Assembly: GCF_050947875.1 (NCBI RefSeq)
Contig: NW_027460390.1
Coordinates: 1,240,001 to 1,304,000 of the forward strand
Source of the DNA: Dermacentor variabilis
Taxonomy: Eukaryota > Arthropoda > Arachnida > Ixodida > Ixodidae
Reading direction: 5' to 3'
Length of the DNA stretch: 64,000 bases
Shown one piece after another: positions 21,007 to 33,535 of the stretch; position 1 is the first letter of the stretch, and every line of letters begins with the position of its first letter. The notes under the pieces are model-generated. The model made no database searches, was not told the DNA's origin, and saw only the letters and a list, made by a program, of their open reading frames with translations. Both the position numbers and the translations under genes were made by a program.

Positions 21007-22690
21007 AATGAATGAATGAATGAATGAATGAATGAATGAATGAATGAATGAATGTTTATGTCATTTTAAATACAACTTCAACAAAGGTGCAGGAGCAAAA
21101 GGCGCGCAGCGTCTGACAGGGACCCTTGTACCCGCAACATACTCGTGTCTTATGCATCATTTAGTGGCAGTTCATTGGCAGTGAGCATATTACATATTTT
21201 CACACATTGTACGTGAGTTTAAACAAAAACTTAGAACAACAGAATTTGGCAAATTATTGGGTTACAGTTTGTTTACCAATATAGACGGTGAAATAATAAA
21301 AGTTCCCCTTTTCCCCCTCTTCCGCTTTCCTCTCCCTGTCCACAAACAGTCAAGTACAGGTTGCACATGTAAATTTACAATAGTACGCTCAAATGCCGCA
21401 TATGACCATGAATGTGTATGTATGCACGTAAAAAAGAAAAAGCAAAAAGTAATTTATGATATATGCATGTTGCAATAATCACTCTCTTCAACACTGTTAG
21501 TAACAATTCCTTCACATGGTTTTTGAAGGCATTTCTATTCATACCGAAATGAATATTATCTTCTAGCTTATTTAGGATTGTTAGAATTTGGTAGCTGGCT
21601 GCTTGTTTACCATAATGGGCCCTTGTGTTTAGTGTTCGTTTTCTTTTTAGTCTCATATGGTGAGGAACTTCATTAATGTTTTCGTGTATATATAGTGTAT
21701 TGTTATGTATATACTGTAGTAGTTTAATATCATAAACGTCGTCAGCCTTAAACATTCTGTATTTAACAAATAATGGTAATGTGCTTAGTTCATAACATGG
21801 TCCCTCATAGTTTTCATAAATGCGGAACATCTTCTTTCGTGGAATAATTAGCCTGCTCTTGTTAGTTTTTGTTGTGGTGCACTCCCCCCCCCCCCCCCCA
21901 TACCAATATTACGTACGATAATCTGAAGTAGAACAGTGAAGTGTGTATGTTTTGTTCCAGCAAGATAGGTATTATGTGTGCAATTTTATGCAAGCATCGA
22001 AGAGATCGGGAGAGTTCGGTGGCTAAATTATTGATGTGCACATTCCATGAAAGGTGCTCTCGGAACCAAACACCAAGAAACTTTTTCTCCTTAACCCTGG
22101 TTATCTGTTGCCCTTCAAAAGTTAAAACTATTTCCCTACTTAGTGGTTGGTTAAGCGCACGAAATATTATGCACTTTGTTTTGGCTGTGTTAAGCTGCAG
22201 CCTATTTTCCCGGAGCCATGCCGCGAGGGACGCAAGGTAGGTGTTAGCCCTTCTTACCATGTCTGTTAGATCTGTGGACTTAAAGAAGATGTTAGTATCA
22301 TCGGCATACATAATAAGTTCAGGAGAGTTGGGTATAGTTACAACGTCATTAATGTAACCAAGAAATAAAAAAGGTCCTAGTACTGACCCCTGTAGAACTC
22401 CTTGTGTTAACTTTATCTTTGATGATGTGGTGTCTTTTATTTTCTTTTATTTGCACCATTTGATAGCGGTCACTCGAGTAGTTTTTAATGAGACCTAGTA
22501 CAACTCCCTGCAACCCGTATTCAGACAGTTTGTGCCGTACGATACCGTACTTTATTGAGTCAAATGCTTTGTTTAAGTCTAGAAACACACGAAGTGTTAC
22601 CTCTTACGATCTATGTTTGTATGTATGGTATCTTTAATACAGCACAACGCTTCTTCAGTTGATCTGTTTTTTGAAATTCATATTGGCTAC
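21007..22690 (-). mobile_element. CR1/Jockey-like LINE, 3' part of RT to tail (LINE-1, copy 1)
   Basis: The 3' end is a (CATT)n tail (plus strand AATG units, 21007-21054). On the minus strand from about 22680 the RT reads SSSQYEFQKTDQLKK, FLDLNKAFDSIKYGIVRHKL and LIKNYSSDRYQMVQI. Then come MYADDTNIFFKST (catalytic YADD, 22311) and FLGVWFREHLSWNVHINNLA, followed by a C-terminal domain (21830-21375). Frameshifts and stops separate the pieces. A poly-C tract (21884-21899) interrupts it. The upstream RT and endonuclease are missing: sequence passes at 22706 into the tail of a second LINE. Paralog at 59166-60850. Confidence 0.85.
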
Positions 22691-24299
22691 TAGACAATAT
22701 TTTAAATCAATCAATCAATGAATTAACCAATCAATCAATCATTTTTATTTACCGCTTCATAGAGCGGAGGGCATCGGAAGAAAAAGCTCTAGTGAGGATG
22801 ACTAGGCTTTTCAGAATATTACAGTCCAGCAGCAAGCAGTGGCGGTATACACAACCTAGGTACATAAACATAAACACAAGCAAAGAAATAAAGATTAAGC
22901 TTGTAAGCAATTATCGAAAAAAAGTGAAAAGCGAAGAAAAAAGCATATCAAAGACAATTTTCATATTTAAGATTCCAGATATGAATTCTACACGAAGAAA
23001 GGATGAAGCTCAGACCTGCAACATGAGATATCAAAACCATTTCATCTTAAAACATTTAATACGGAGGGTAAAGTTATTTTCGACATTTGGGCTCCGTAAT
23101 TCCTGCGTGGCGTTCTTGTTTAAATCTTTTTCCTGAACTGTAAAAGACGCACAGAAGCGTATTGGGTTAACTCTGCTATTTCTTTAAGCATCGAGCTATT
23201 GTTCGTCGTATTTCTACCGAAGAACTAGGCGTAGTTTATGAATAGCAAAAACCGTTGGAATATCAGCAGTTTGGAAGAGCTTTGCGGAAGGTGATCTCTG
23301 GCTAAGTTGTGAATGATGCGTAAAGCTTTCTTTTGAAGGACGTAGACCTTTTGTAGGGCTGTGTGCGTGGCAGTGCTCCATGCGAGTTGACAGTAATTAA
23401 CTTGTGACACGAGCAAAGATTTGAACAGCAGCAATTTGATATTAGTAGGAAGGACGTGAGTATTACGGTATAAGAGACCAATAAAACGTCAGGCAGCTGA
23501 ACACACGTGACTGACATGCACATTCCACAGCAACTTTTCTATAGACTAAACACCAAGGGTTTTGAATGCCGACACAATTTCCATGTTATTGGAGCTATAA
23601 GTCAAAGATTCATAGCATAATATATTTTTATCCTTGGGGCGAGAAATGATCGCTTTTGTTTTGGCCGCATTAATTTCTAATGCATTTAGTTGCGACCAAC
23701 GCTCGAGTATGGCAAGCAGATCGCCAGCTTTTCTGATCAATTCGTCAGGATTTTTACCGCTGAAAAATATATTGGTGTGAACAGCGGATATAACATAAAA
23801 TGAGTTAGCATAAATATTGACCATGTCGTTATTATATAAATTAAACAAGGAAGGTCCCAGTATACTTTCCTGCGGCAGTTCTAACACAGCGTTTGTGGTA
23901 AGTGCCCATTAACGTTAACGCACTGACGTCGACGCGACAAATAACTCATGAGTTCAAGAGCACGTCCTCGAATCCCATGGCTTTCAAGCTTGGCAAGAAG
24001 TATTTGACAATTTAAGCTTTCGAAGGCTTTCTTAAAGTCAATATAGAGGACTAACACTAATCGTTTTTCCTCAAATTTTTGGAGAATAATTTCTGTCTGC
24101 GCAAGCAGCGCCGTTTCAGTCTACCTATTTTTTGTGAAATCATGTTGGAAGGGCGTTAGACCGTTGTGTCGCTCGATAAAATGTGAGAGACGAATTAAAT
24201 TGATCTTATAGACCATTGGAAAAAGCAGGAAGTAAAGATAATGGCCTATAATTGGCAACGCTATTTTTATCACCTTTCTTGAAGACCGGGATGACCCTA

Positions 24300-26668
24300 T
24301 TCATTCAAACTTCTTTCTGGGCGAGTTGGTGCATACTTGACATGAAAACTGTTTACAGCGCAAACACATGCAACCACAAAGTATAAGGGACAGGACACAA
24401 GCGCTGACTGTCAACTAACTTTTATTAACGGAAGACGGGTGCCTTATATAAGGGGAAAGGCAGAAGTGAAGGGGGAAGGGAGTGATACAATCGGGGAAAA
24501 TGACGATGCGCATCGATGAACGAACGTGCCAGCAGTCAACGCATTCAGACGCGAAGAAACAAGAAAACGAAAAAAGTAGACAAACACTAACAAAAGGCGA
24601 GGGATACTAAGATACAATGAAATCAGTAAGCAGCCGCTTCCAAAAAATGAAGCTCTGCCGCAAAAAGGGATACAGAAGGGCTGCTTACGCACTTGCTGCC
24701 ATATTTGTGTATGTAGAACGCTTCCAAACTGACGCGCGCCGTCGCGTCGGCACATTTGCCGAGAACCTTCGTCTCTCCCAAACGAGCCTCGCATCCTGTG
24801 CATCCAATTACATGCGCGACCAAATGTGCATACTTGTCCTTTAAGTTGCTTAAATTTCGGGCATGTTCCCCCAAGCGTTCATTAATGCAGCGGCCGGTTT
24901 TGCCGACATAAGCCTTTCCACACTTCAAGGGAATGGCGTAGACCACTCCTGTGGCACACTTGATGAACGGCTTCTCATGTTTTAGCTGGCAACCTCTTTC
25001 TTTAGAGTTGCAGATGCGTGGGCATAACTGTGCCAGCTTGTTGGGTGCCGAAAAAACAACGGAAACACCATGCCTGTTGGCTACCTTCTTAAGACTGTGC
25101 GAAGTCTTGTGCAGGTACGGCACAACCAAAGGCTTGCCGGTCTTCCGACGGTCATCTTTTACTCGTGTTCCCAGTTTTAGCTTCTGAAAGAGGGTCTCAG
25201 CCACCGCAATCATAACCGAATGGGGGAACCCCGCCGCCACAAGTCGGCTGGCCTGATTCTCAAAACTTGTCTGCATCAGGTGCGGGCACGACTTCTGAAG
25301 AGACGATTCCAAACAGTGCGACGCTATAGCTCTTTTTACAGTTTTGGAATGCGCTGAATCATATGGCAGCAAATCCTTTTTTGCGCGAGGGAAGTAGTCC
25401 CAGCAAACGTGCTCTTCCTCAAAGGTTAGTCTCAGGTCTAAAAACTGTAAGGCGTTTGCGTCAGGTAGTTCGTGGGTCAAATTTAGCCCATGTGCATGCT
25501 TGTCAAATGCGTTTAAAACTTCACCTACTGTAGAGAGGTAGGTGAAGGCCGTCTGCTATTTTAAAAGCACTAAAAAGTCATCTACGTATCTAAAAACCTT
25601 TAAAACGAACCCCCCCAAAAAAGACCTATCTAAAAATCTAACTACCTTTGCTAAAAAAATATCGCAAAGAATTGGAGCCACGCAGGACCCAATGCAGATA
25701 CCGTTGCGCTGCAAAAAAGGCAGGTTGTCATAAACAATAAAAGTAGATTTGAGGTAAAACTGCAATAACGATATAAAATTATCTACTGACAAGCCTGTTG
25801 AATTCCGGAATGACACTTCGCCGTTTGCTTCTACGCATTCTCTAACAGCCAACAAAAGCTGATCTTGAGGCAGAGAATAAAACAAGTCTTGTACATCTAC
25901 GGAAAAACCAAAGCCAATGTTGTCTGGGCTCTCAAGAAACAGCGCGACATCCGTAGATTTCTTTGTTAAGAACGGATCATCCAAAGCAAGCGTTTTGAGA
26001 TGCTTTTGCAGAAACCGACTAACGTTTATTTGCCACGAACCTTCTTCACTAACGATAGTCCGGAATGGAATATCTGGTTTGTGGGTCTTGGCTGTAAAAA
26101 ATGCGTTTAGGCTACTACCTCTGCTATTAGCAATATCCCTCGCAAGTTTGTCAAGATTTAATTCCCTGCAGAAGTTAATAAACTTGGTCTTGACCCTAAC
26201 GGCACTCTTCTTAATGGGCTCAAAATTCTTATTGATTGCCACTTGCGCTTTTTCATTGAACATTCCCTTTGGTAGAACAACAAACCCTGTCTCTTTGTCT
26301 GCTTGAACAAGCATAAGGTTCTTTCTTTTAAACAAAGAAACCACACCATTTAACACATTTCTATGATTCTTGATTTCTATGATTTCATTGTATCTTAGTA
26401 TCCCTCGCCTTTTGTTAGTGTTTGTCTACTTTTTTCGTTTTCTTGTTTCTTCGCGTCTGAATGCGTTGACTGCTGGCACGTTCGTTCATCGATGCGCATC
26501 GTCATTTTCCCCGATTGTATCACTCCCTTCCCCCTTCACTTCTACCTTTCCCCTTATATAAGGCACCCGTCTTCCGTTAATAAAAGTTAGTTGACAGTCA
26601 GCGCTTGTGTCCTGTCCCTTATACTCTGTGGTTGCATGTGTTTGCGCTGTAAACAGTTTTCATGTCAA
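24300..26668 (-). mobile_element. Penelope-like element, copy 1 only
   Basis: Flanked by the 12-bp direct repeat gggatgacccta (24288-24299 and 26669-26680). The uninterrupted site is in copy 2 at 62438-62449. The ends carry inverted copies of a roughly 288-bp pseudo-LTR: 24339-24626 and, reversed, 26379-26666 ('cagcgcttgtgtcctgtccc', 'cccttatataaggcacccgt'). The RT/endonuclease gene lies between them on the minus strand. Inverted pseudo-LTRs and 5' truncation are usual for this order. Confidence 0.9.
24623..26385 (-). pseudogene. Penelope RT plus GIY-YIG endonuclease, one in-frame stop, N-terminus missing
   Basis: A continuous minus-strand frame runs from about 26385 into the internal end of the pseudo-LTR and ends at 24623, interrupted only by a TAG at 25556-25558. 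The RT part has VQADKETGFVVLPKG, FFTAKTHKPDIPFRTI, GFSVDVQDLFYSLPQ, ICIGSCVAPILCDIFL and the catalytic FRYVDDFLVLLK, after which the TAG falls. The frame then resumes (QTAFTYLSTVGEVLNAF) through FLDLRLTFEEEH. The GIY-YIG domain (about 24750-24960) has GVVYAIPLKCGKAYVGKTGR, CINERLGEHARNL and later EAFYIHKYG. No ATG is seen upstream; about 200 N-terminal residues usual for Penelope proteins are absent. Apart from the stop the frame is clean, so the insertion is fairly recent. Confidence 0.9.
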
Positions 26669-29035
26669 GGGATGACCCTAGCCACTTACATTTGAATAGG
26701 GAAAGTGGATGTCGTCAGAGAAAGGTTGAAAACATGGGTCAGCAGTGGTGCAATCAGGTCGATAACATGTTTAACAGGTAATATCTTAAAGTCGTCTGCT
26801 TCCAACGAACTGCTATTTTTAAGGCTCCGAAATGTGGTGGTAACTTTCTGGTTATCGACAGGAGAAAGAAAAACGCCGTCGCGGCTACTCCATGAAAGAA
26901 ATTGCAACGCTTCTAAATAACCCCCGGATTGGGAATGCCCGAGGAAAGAGTTGTTAAAGGAATTTGCCAGTGATCCACCACACGTCTCTGTTCCGTTGAA
27001 AATCATTTTATCATGTATTTGACTTTTACCTCCAGGATCAAAAAGAATGGATAGTTGCCGCCAGAGAACTCACTGCGACCACTGTTACGCTGGAAAATGT
27101 CACATAATATTGAATCTTAGCAACTCTGATGTCCTTGTTTAATTTATTTCGATCCGCCTTGTATCGCGATGGATTTAAAAGGTCTTTAGTTTTGAAAAAG
27201 GTTTTATAAAGCTGGTCTTAAACACCGATGCGTTGAAGCAAAGAAGGGCTTACCCAGGGCTTGAGAATTTTCCTCCCTCTTGATGTTTTTTTTTCATTGG
27301 GAAGTGCTCTGATTATAACGTTTTAAATTGATTCACAAATGTTTCATATGCAGTATACATCATCCGACGACGCATTTTGTATTGCAGCACGAAATGATTC
27401 AAGGGCATTATCGGTGATTGTCTGGTAGTATAGATCACACAGTAATGGGCGCTTAGTGGTTTGTTCCAGCGCACACTGATATAGTGCCATGTGATCACTC
27501 GGGTCACAGCAAACAACGCCTGATTTTATAAGTGCAACGTTAGTTGCAAATGTGTCAAGAATTGTCGCTGACTGCTGCATAAGACGAGTTAGCAAATTAT
27601 TGACATTTGAACATGCATTAGAAGACACTACGACATGAAAGTCAAATCGCAGTGTACTATTGCCCAACATATCGATGGTAAGGTCTCCATTACCGAAAAT
27701 AGTGTATTTATTTTCAATGACGTACTGAAGAAGACCATTTAAGCAATTTATCAACTCCGATGCAACACCATTTGGAGGACGATAGAAAACAGAAAACACA
27801 GTGCGGTTGGAAAGGAGAAAGAACACTTTGCAACTGGCAGACACAAAAGAAAACTAAGAAATTAAATGGCATTCAAGATCAGAATGGACACGCACCAAGA
27901 TACCACCACCTCGACGTCCACTTGGACGGTTAACAAAGTACGTCTGATGCATTGGTAGCGATAACATTTTTGTCTGCGTACCATGTCTCCGATATCATTA
28001 TCACGTCAAAGGAAAAACCGAAACGATTTACCAGCCTAGTAAAGTCATCTAATTTGTTACACATTGAACGAGAATCGATATGAAAGTATCTAACGGAACA
28101 GCAAGATAAGAATAGAGAAGAGATGTGCCCTTTTATTTGCTCAGGCTTCATGTAGCCAGCGGACCCCAGAGCACATATTTTTCAGCGAAAATGGGCAAAA
28201 TACTTCGGCCACAATAAGGCGCTCACGTATCTGCCTGCTCAGTCGCAGGTTCTGCGATCTGGCTTGATGCAGTCATGCAATCTATATCTGTCATCGATGC
28301 AATGCGCAGAACAGGCGTTGAATCTCTTCGGTGCGCAATCACTTTTCCGTTGCTGCTCCAGTCATACTTCCAGCCTATAGAGTTTTTGACAAGAAATGGT
28401 GGCGCTGAGCAACTGCGTGTTTTTGCGCGTAACGTGTTCATTTATAAACACGGGCCTTGAGTGGCCTTCATACTCGAGAGACTGAGTCGCAAGCCGAGCT
28501 TTCCTGGCTTTAGCTATAATAGCGTAGCGCATGGAACGGCGCGTAAAGAAAGACAGTGAGGTTCTTTGTTCTACCATTTGATGTTTCAACCATTTCGAGC
28601 CAATAACCTCGATAGCTGCGGTTGCATTACAGCCGTCATGCAGACCCTTCACCTCAATGTTGTTCAATATCTGGTACTGCTGATGTACGTCTATCTTAAT
28701 TTGCTGTGTGCGTTTTTTTTTCCCACAAACTTCTTCATATCCAGCTTCAGCTCCTTAATATCTCTCTCAACTATAGACACGCTGTCGCTGGTGTCGGAAC
28801 AGCACTTTACACTCTCCTTGAGGGAGCGAATTTCAAGGCGAAGTTCCTTTCGGAATTCCAAAAGCTGCTTCACAATTTCCTTGATTTCTTTAGACACAGT
28901 TCACAATACACAGTCCACAGGCACCACAACAACACACTCAGAACCTGTGTTCGGAAGCGGTGTTTTAGGGGCAGGCAATAAGCAAAGAGCAGCATTCTCA
29001 CCTTCAAAATACGCAAGAAACCGGTTTAGTTCCGT

Positions 29036-29545
29036 CCAAGGAGCACACCGCTGCTGAACTAACAGGTTGTTCAGGACCTCTTGCACTCGTGCGCTGCAAA
29101 GCACAACTTGACAACGGCGTACCACCCTCAGACCAACGGCATCGCAGAGCGTCTTAATAGAACTATCAGAGATGTGCTTGCTATTTATGTTTCTGCCGAC
29201 CACCATGAGTAGGACGTCGCTCTGCCCATCATGACATTTGCCTATAATTCCTCCCGACATGAGTGTGTGGGTTTTTTCTCCGTTTTATCTCTTGTACGGA
29301 AGAAACTCCATGGTGCCATCTGACACGCTCCTTCCCGCCGCTCTTGACGCGTCGCCAGAATGCGCCCGTGATGCCATCTTCAGAGCTGTAGAAGCTCGTC
29401 AGATTGCCTGCCTGCGCCTCCCCGCTTCATAGGAAAAACAACTACGCTTCTATAAGGCCCGCCACCACGATATGCCCACTTCAACCACGGTGAAATGGTT
29501 TTTCTTTGGACACCGTTGAGTTGTCCTTTGCGAAAAGTTGATTTC
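29036..29545 (+). pseudogene. Ty3/Gypsy integrase fragment, 5' piece of a split element
   Basis: Integrase inserts retrotransposon DNA. The plus strand reads VVQDLLHSCAAKHNLTTAYH, then PQTNGIAERLNRTIRDVLAI and YVSADHHE, then a stop where relatives have Asn/Thr-Trp, then DVALPIMTFAYNSSRHE. A frameshift in a T run (about 29271-29276) moves the rest to another frame: FYLLYGRNSMVPSDTLLP. The piece ends in MVFLWTP-like sequence at about 29513 and is cut by a LINE at about 29546. The missing continuation is at about 31410. Confidence 0.85.
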
Positions 29546-31360
29546 GCCTTCATTCATTTCATTTTTATTTATTTTTCGTTCTTACGTGAATTGTAAAAAA
29601 AAAATGTTGGGACCCGTAGCCAAAGGCTAGTGTGGGCCCATACTCAATATAGTTATATTAGCAGCTACAAAATTCAATACATGTCTACTACCTAGTGATA
29701 AAATTTAAACAGTTAAGCGATCACACACACACGTGCAAACAACAAAAGAATGAAGTAGATGCAGTAACACGTACGTTGACCGCACCTGTTACGAGAGACT
29801 GGTAAGTTAAAATTTATATTTGTTGGATTCCTTGTATTACGGTTAGGTATGATGAACAAGTCTAGCAACAACGAGTGATTTCCGTGTAGAATGTTGTTAA
29901 TCAAAATCGGAGCTTTCATTTCGGATGCCAGGAGAAATGATAGTATGCCGAGATGGCTGACTAGCACGGTGTTATCATGAGGGTTTGTGTAGGTTATAAA
30001 CGCAAGGCCCTTTTTTGTAACCGAATAAGCGGATCTACGTAGGTTTACCGCAGTATACGATGTGGCAATGGAAGAGAGAAAAGTAGATAATCTAAAGTAT
30101 GTAAAGAATAAATTCCGCTCTACCTTTAATTAGTACATAGCAAGCAGGAGCTAATTTCGAGCATATACTGGATATATGTGGTCTCCACTTTAGGTTGCAA
30201 TCTAATAACACTCCTAAGTATTTTACGGCGTCTAACTTTTCTATAGCACCAGCTTCAAGATAAATTTGTGTGCCTGTTGTGTCACGTTCAGAATATCGGG
30301 AGTGGAATACCAAGTATTTAGTTTTATCTCCGTTTTGTGTTAATTTATTCCACGTACGTAAACCAAGTTGATATGTTTGATAACTCGCAATTTATACTGC
30401 TCTGCAATTGATTAAGGGATTTACCTGAACATATTAGTGTGGTATTGTCATCGTAAATAACCGCTTTTGATTATATTAGTGCTGATGGAAGGTCATTACC
30501 ATGTAACGAGAGCAGTATGGGGCCCAAAATTGATCCCTGTGGAACACCTCTAACAATAGCGTTATATAGAGAGGAAAAGGGGCCACGACTTGCATATTGC
30601 TTACCTCCGCTTAAGTAGCTACAAAAGAGGTTCCTAGTAGTTTCGTTCAAACCGTAGACCTGTATTTTTTTCGAAGTACGGAGCTAATCACTGTGTCGAA
30701 GGCTTTATTTAAATCTAAAAATGTTCCTACCGCAAATTCATTTTTGCGCAGTGTTGTGTTTATACACTGAGTTAGTTCTAGCACTGCTGATGATGTTGAT
30801 CGATTGGCTCGGAATCCATGTTGGGAATCTGTTAGAAGCTTGTTTGCGTTTAGGTAGTGTTTTAATGGAGCCGCAATGACCTTCTCAAATACAGTATTTA
30901 TATTGCTGACCACAGAGATAGGTCGATCGCTTCCAGGGTCATTGATGTCACCACCTTTACGCAGAGGAGAAACTCTTCCGATCTTTAAAATGTCAGGGTG
31001 TGTGCCTGAACTCATGGAGTTATTATTTTTGTAAGCACTGGCGCAAGAACATCAATGTCTTCTTTCAAAGCTTTTACGGTAATGTCATCGTAACAAGCAG
31101 CTTTGTAGCAAGGCATGCCATAATATAGTCGAGGTTACAGTATGCTTGTGCACTTGCTCCAAGCAAAACGTACTAGGGATGACCGGGATATTGAAATTGC
31201 TCTTACTGGCTGGAATACAATCAGCTAACTCTGGACCAATGCTAGTAAAGCATACCTTAAAGGTTTTGGAATATTTGGCATCAACCTGTTCAGGGGTGAT
31301 CTGCTTTTTAACCGGCCCATCAATGACACCTCTTACAACCTCCCACATTGTTTTTTGTTT
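29546..31360 (-). mobile_element. CR1/Jockey-like LINE, 5'-truncated, inserted in the Gypsy element (LINE-3)
   Basis: On the minus strand: pre-RT region at 31348-31085; RT at 31015-30647 (ILKIGRVSPLRKGGDINDPG, RPISVVSNINTVFEKVI, QHGFRANRSTSSAVLEL, TFLDLNKAFDTV); later RT/thumb at 30313-30092 (KYLGVLLDCNLKWRPHIS); C-terminal part at 29967-29713. The 3' end is T/A-rich near 29546. It has frameshifts and no intact catalytic box in a long frame. Different from LINE-1 and LINE-2 in sequence. Confidence 0.8.
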
Positions 31361-31409
31361 TTTTAGTATTGCATTGTGCTTGTTGCATTAACAAAGAGTT
31401 GTATTCTTT

Positions 31410-31790
31410 TTTTCCGCCTCCTGATTACGGCCACGACGTGGTCACGTGACATGGTCCTGGCCCGTACCGTGTCTTGCGCCAAGTGCCCGATGTCACATAT
31501 GAAATCACGCCTCTCCATTCCACCGCGTCTCGACCCTCCGCCGATGTCGTCCACGTCAACCGCCTCAAGCGATGCAACTCGGGCGATCGAGCGAGCACCG
31601 GGACGGCGCATTCACCGCCGGGGTCCATGTGACCAAGCACAGCCAGAGATGAAGCTTAGCACAGAAGTCGACGACGCTCGATGATGTCGCGCGGACTGGC
31701 TTCCACATTGTGTGCCAGTGAATACTTTGTAAATACCCCGTAAATATATATTAAACCTCTGTTCTCCCCGCAACAATACATGTTATCCCA
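31410..31790 (+). pseudogene. Ty3/Gypsy 3' end and probable LTR, 3' piece of the split element
   Basis: In frame from about 31452 the sequence reads PGPYRVLRQVPDVTYEITPL, then DVVHVNRLKRCNS, the classic C-terminal end of Gypsy Pol. A stop follows at about 31630. The remaining 150 bp, ending in 'aaataccccgtaaatatata' and 'ttaaacctctgttctcc', look like an LTR with a polyadenylation region. The 5' LTR was not found in the window. With 29036-29545 this shows one element split by LINE-3. Confidence 0.8.
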
Positions 31791-33444
31791 GTCCTCCGCA
31801 TACAATGTTCTTAAGGCATGTACGCCTCATGAAATAATGCATGCGGCACAGTTGCCGTAACATCCTATTGTTTATGGAACTCGTGCGTGCTGCTTTACGC
31901 TGCTTAAAATTTCGCTATGAAGTTCTCATGTGTCTGCTATCTTTCTCTGCGCTGTTATTGCTTATAGGATTCTGGCAATAGCATAATTGTCGAACTGGCA
32001 TCGGCAAGGAGGTAAGAAAACGACGTGAAAGCATTCGGTGTTTGTTAGGTGCGGCCCAACATTAGAACACTGCAAAACATCTCCGGGTACGCAGCAGTTG
32101 CCCTTGTCCATCGACATCGCGGCTTTCAGCTGTCGCTACAGCGTAGCGGCCCGAGATCCTATAGAGACACTGCAACTGGCGTACTGCGAAGTTTCCTCTT
32201 GATTTCAGCCAAGCTGCACACTGTACGCAGAAGTTAACATGCGTAGGAAATCCGCATTCAGTTACTACATTGTAAAAGGCACCGGTCGCCAAGGGTAGAG
32301 ACCAAAACACCTGACGTTGGCAGCTGACGGTGGTAGCCACCAGGTAGAATAGGCGACGAAATGTGTGACGTATAGGACACAACCTATCATTTCGCCTTTT
32401 CTGATGGGGAAATTCGCAATCGTGGAAAATTCGTCGTGCACTTGAGCCAATATGGTCCCTTTTTGATTCTCGCGCTGTTTTTTCCACTCTGAACTGTAAA
32501 GAATCACACAAAAATTGACAGAACATCCAAAAGATATTCTGCATTCACCTTTCTGCGATAAAAAATCAATATTCCGCACTCGTGCCATTTCGTATTTAAA
32601 TGAAGCCAGCAAGACAGCATCTGCGGAGTTCCTGAAAAGCGAAAACCATGCGTAAGATTGTGCTGTTTAAATGTGGACCACACTCTTCCGCCGTCATCAT
32701 TTGGCACTCGTTTACGCTGCCGCACATGTACTGAGGCTACCCTAAAAGGGCCAATTCATGGATTTATACAAATACAAGTTACAACTATCAATTCGCGCTT
32801 GTTTGGAAGTTAGACCTTTGTATGATCACTATCGTAAAGAAGCTGGACAATCTCGTTGCCCACTCAGTCTTCCTTCCATCGGCGGCCCACGTTGTGTCCT
32901 GCGAAAAAAAAGAACAAGCGCTATTCACATCATGTAAAATCAGGAATAGAACAAAAAACAAGCACGGAAGAAAGACTCGTCGTTCTTGTGTCTCGTATCT
33001 TGCGTTTTTCTCCGTCCCTGTTCATTTCGCTGTTGCTCACTGTGCACCGATTACGACTTGCCCACTCACCGTTGTCGCAAATCAAATTTTAATATCGCGC
33101 GTATTTGAGCGCGTACCTTGACTTCGCAGAAATTCTATTCTTCATCGTTTTTGGTTCCATCGCGCAGTCAACCTCACGCCTCGCGAAGGAATCCCGAGAC
33201 AGCGTGCCACGGGCAAGGCGTGCCCACAGAATCGCGCAGGTGCTCGTGCGAACCACGCGACCCAAGATCCAGCAGCTTGGCTCCACGGATTTCGCCCATC
33301 ACTGCGTCCAAACTAGAAGCGGCCCAACTACGCGGTGGATGATGCCAAAGGACCTGACGCCATGGGAAAGCTCCAACGGAAGCGTAAGACCCTTACTTCG
33401 CTCGCTGCTTCGTCGGTCAAGGGGGCAACGAAAACCTTTCGGAA
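31791..33444. other. Unassigned sequence between copies
   Basis: Several open frames of 60-160 codons on both strands (for example 32062-32544 minus) lack motifs and show no consistent coding feature. The paralogous region would lie beyond the window. No repeat family was recognised. Confidence 0.4.
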
Positions 33445-33535
33445 ACGCCGTGGTGGCTTAGCTGCTATATCGCCCCCTGCTTCTCAGCACGAGGTCGTGG
33501 ATTCGATTTTTACCTCGAAGTATAGTGTACTATAA
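33445..33535 (+). repeat. tRNA-derived SINE head, truncated
   Basis: 'gccgtggtggcttagctgct' (A-box region) and 'gaggtcgtggattcgatttt' (B-box region) match the head of the SINE at 14435-14650. The tail is absent. Confidence 0.6.

Larger units (their letters stand above)
22706..29030 (-). mobile_element. CR1/Jockey-like LINE, near full length, decayed (LINE-2, copy 1)
   Basis: The 3' end is a (GATT)n tail (22707-22740). Going 5' to 3' on the minus strand: ORF1 has a coiled coil (28897-28691, EIKEIVKQLLEFRKELRLEI) and an L1-type RNA-binding core (28667-28223, NNIEVKGLHDG, KARKARLATQSLEYEG, PVFINEHVTRKN). The endonuclease begins at 28151 (VRYFHIDSRSMCNKLDDF, IMISETWYADK) and continues at 27844-27344 (VFYRPPNGVASELI, FGNGDLTIDML, SDHMAL). 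The RT start is at 27006-26686; the RT palm and C-terminus are at 23887-23225 (ESILGPSLFNLY, EINAAKTKAIISR). Many frameshifts. A Penelope-like element interrupts the RT. Paralog 60850-64000 lacks that interruption. Confidence 0.85.

Noticed and set aside
21007..21054. CRISPR-like or protein-coding tandem repeat
   Set aside because: Perfect tetranucleotide units without spacers, at the 3' end of a LINE.
24339..26666. Hammerhead ribozyme expected in Penelope pseudo-LTRs
   Set aside because: I searched both arms by eye for CTGANGA followed by GAAA in a foldable context and found only 'cgctgactgtcaact', which lacks the core.
32062..32544. 160-codon minus-strand open frame as a gene
   Set aside because: No recognisable domain; overlapping open frames on both strands; no paralogous copy in the window to test conservation.
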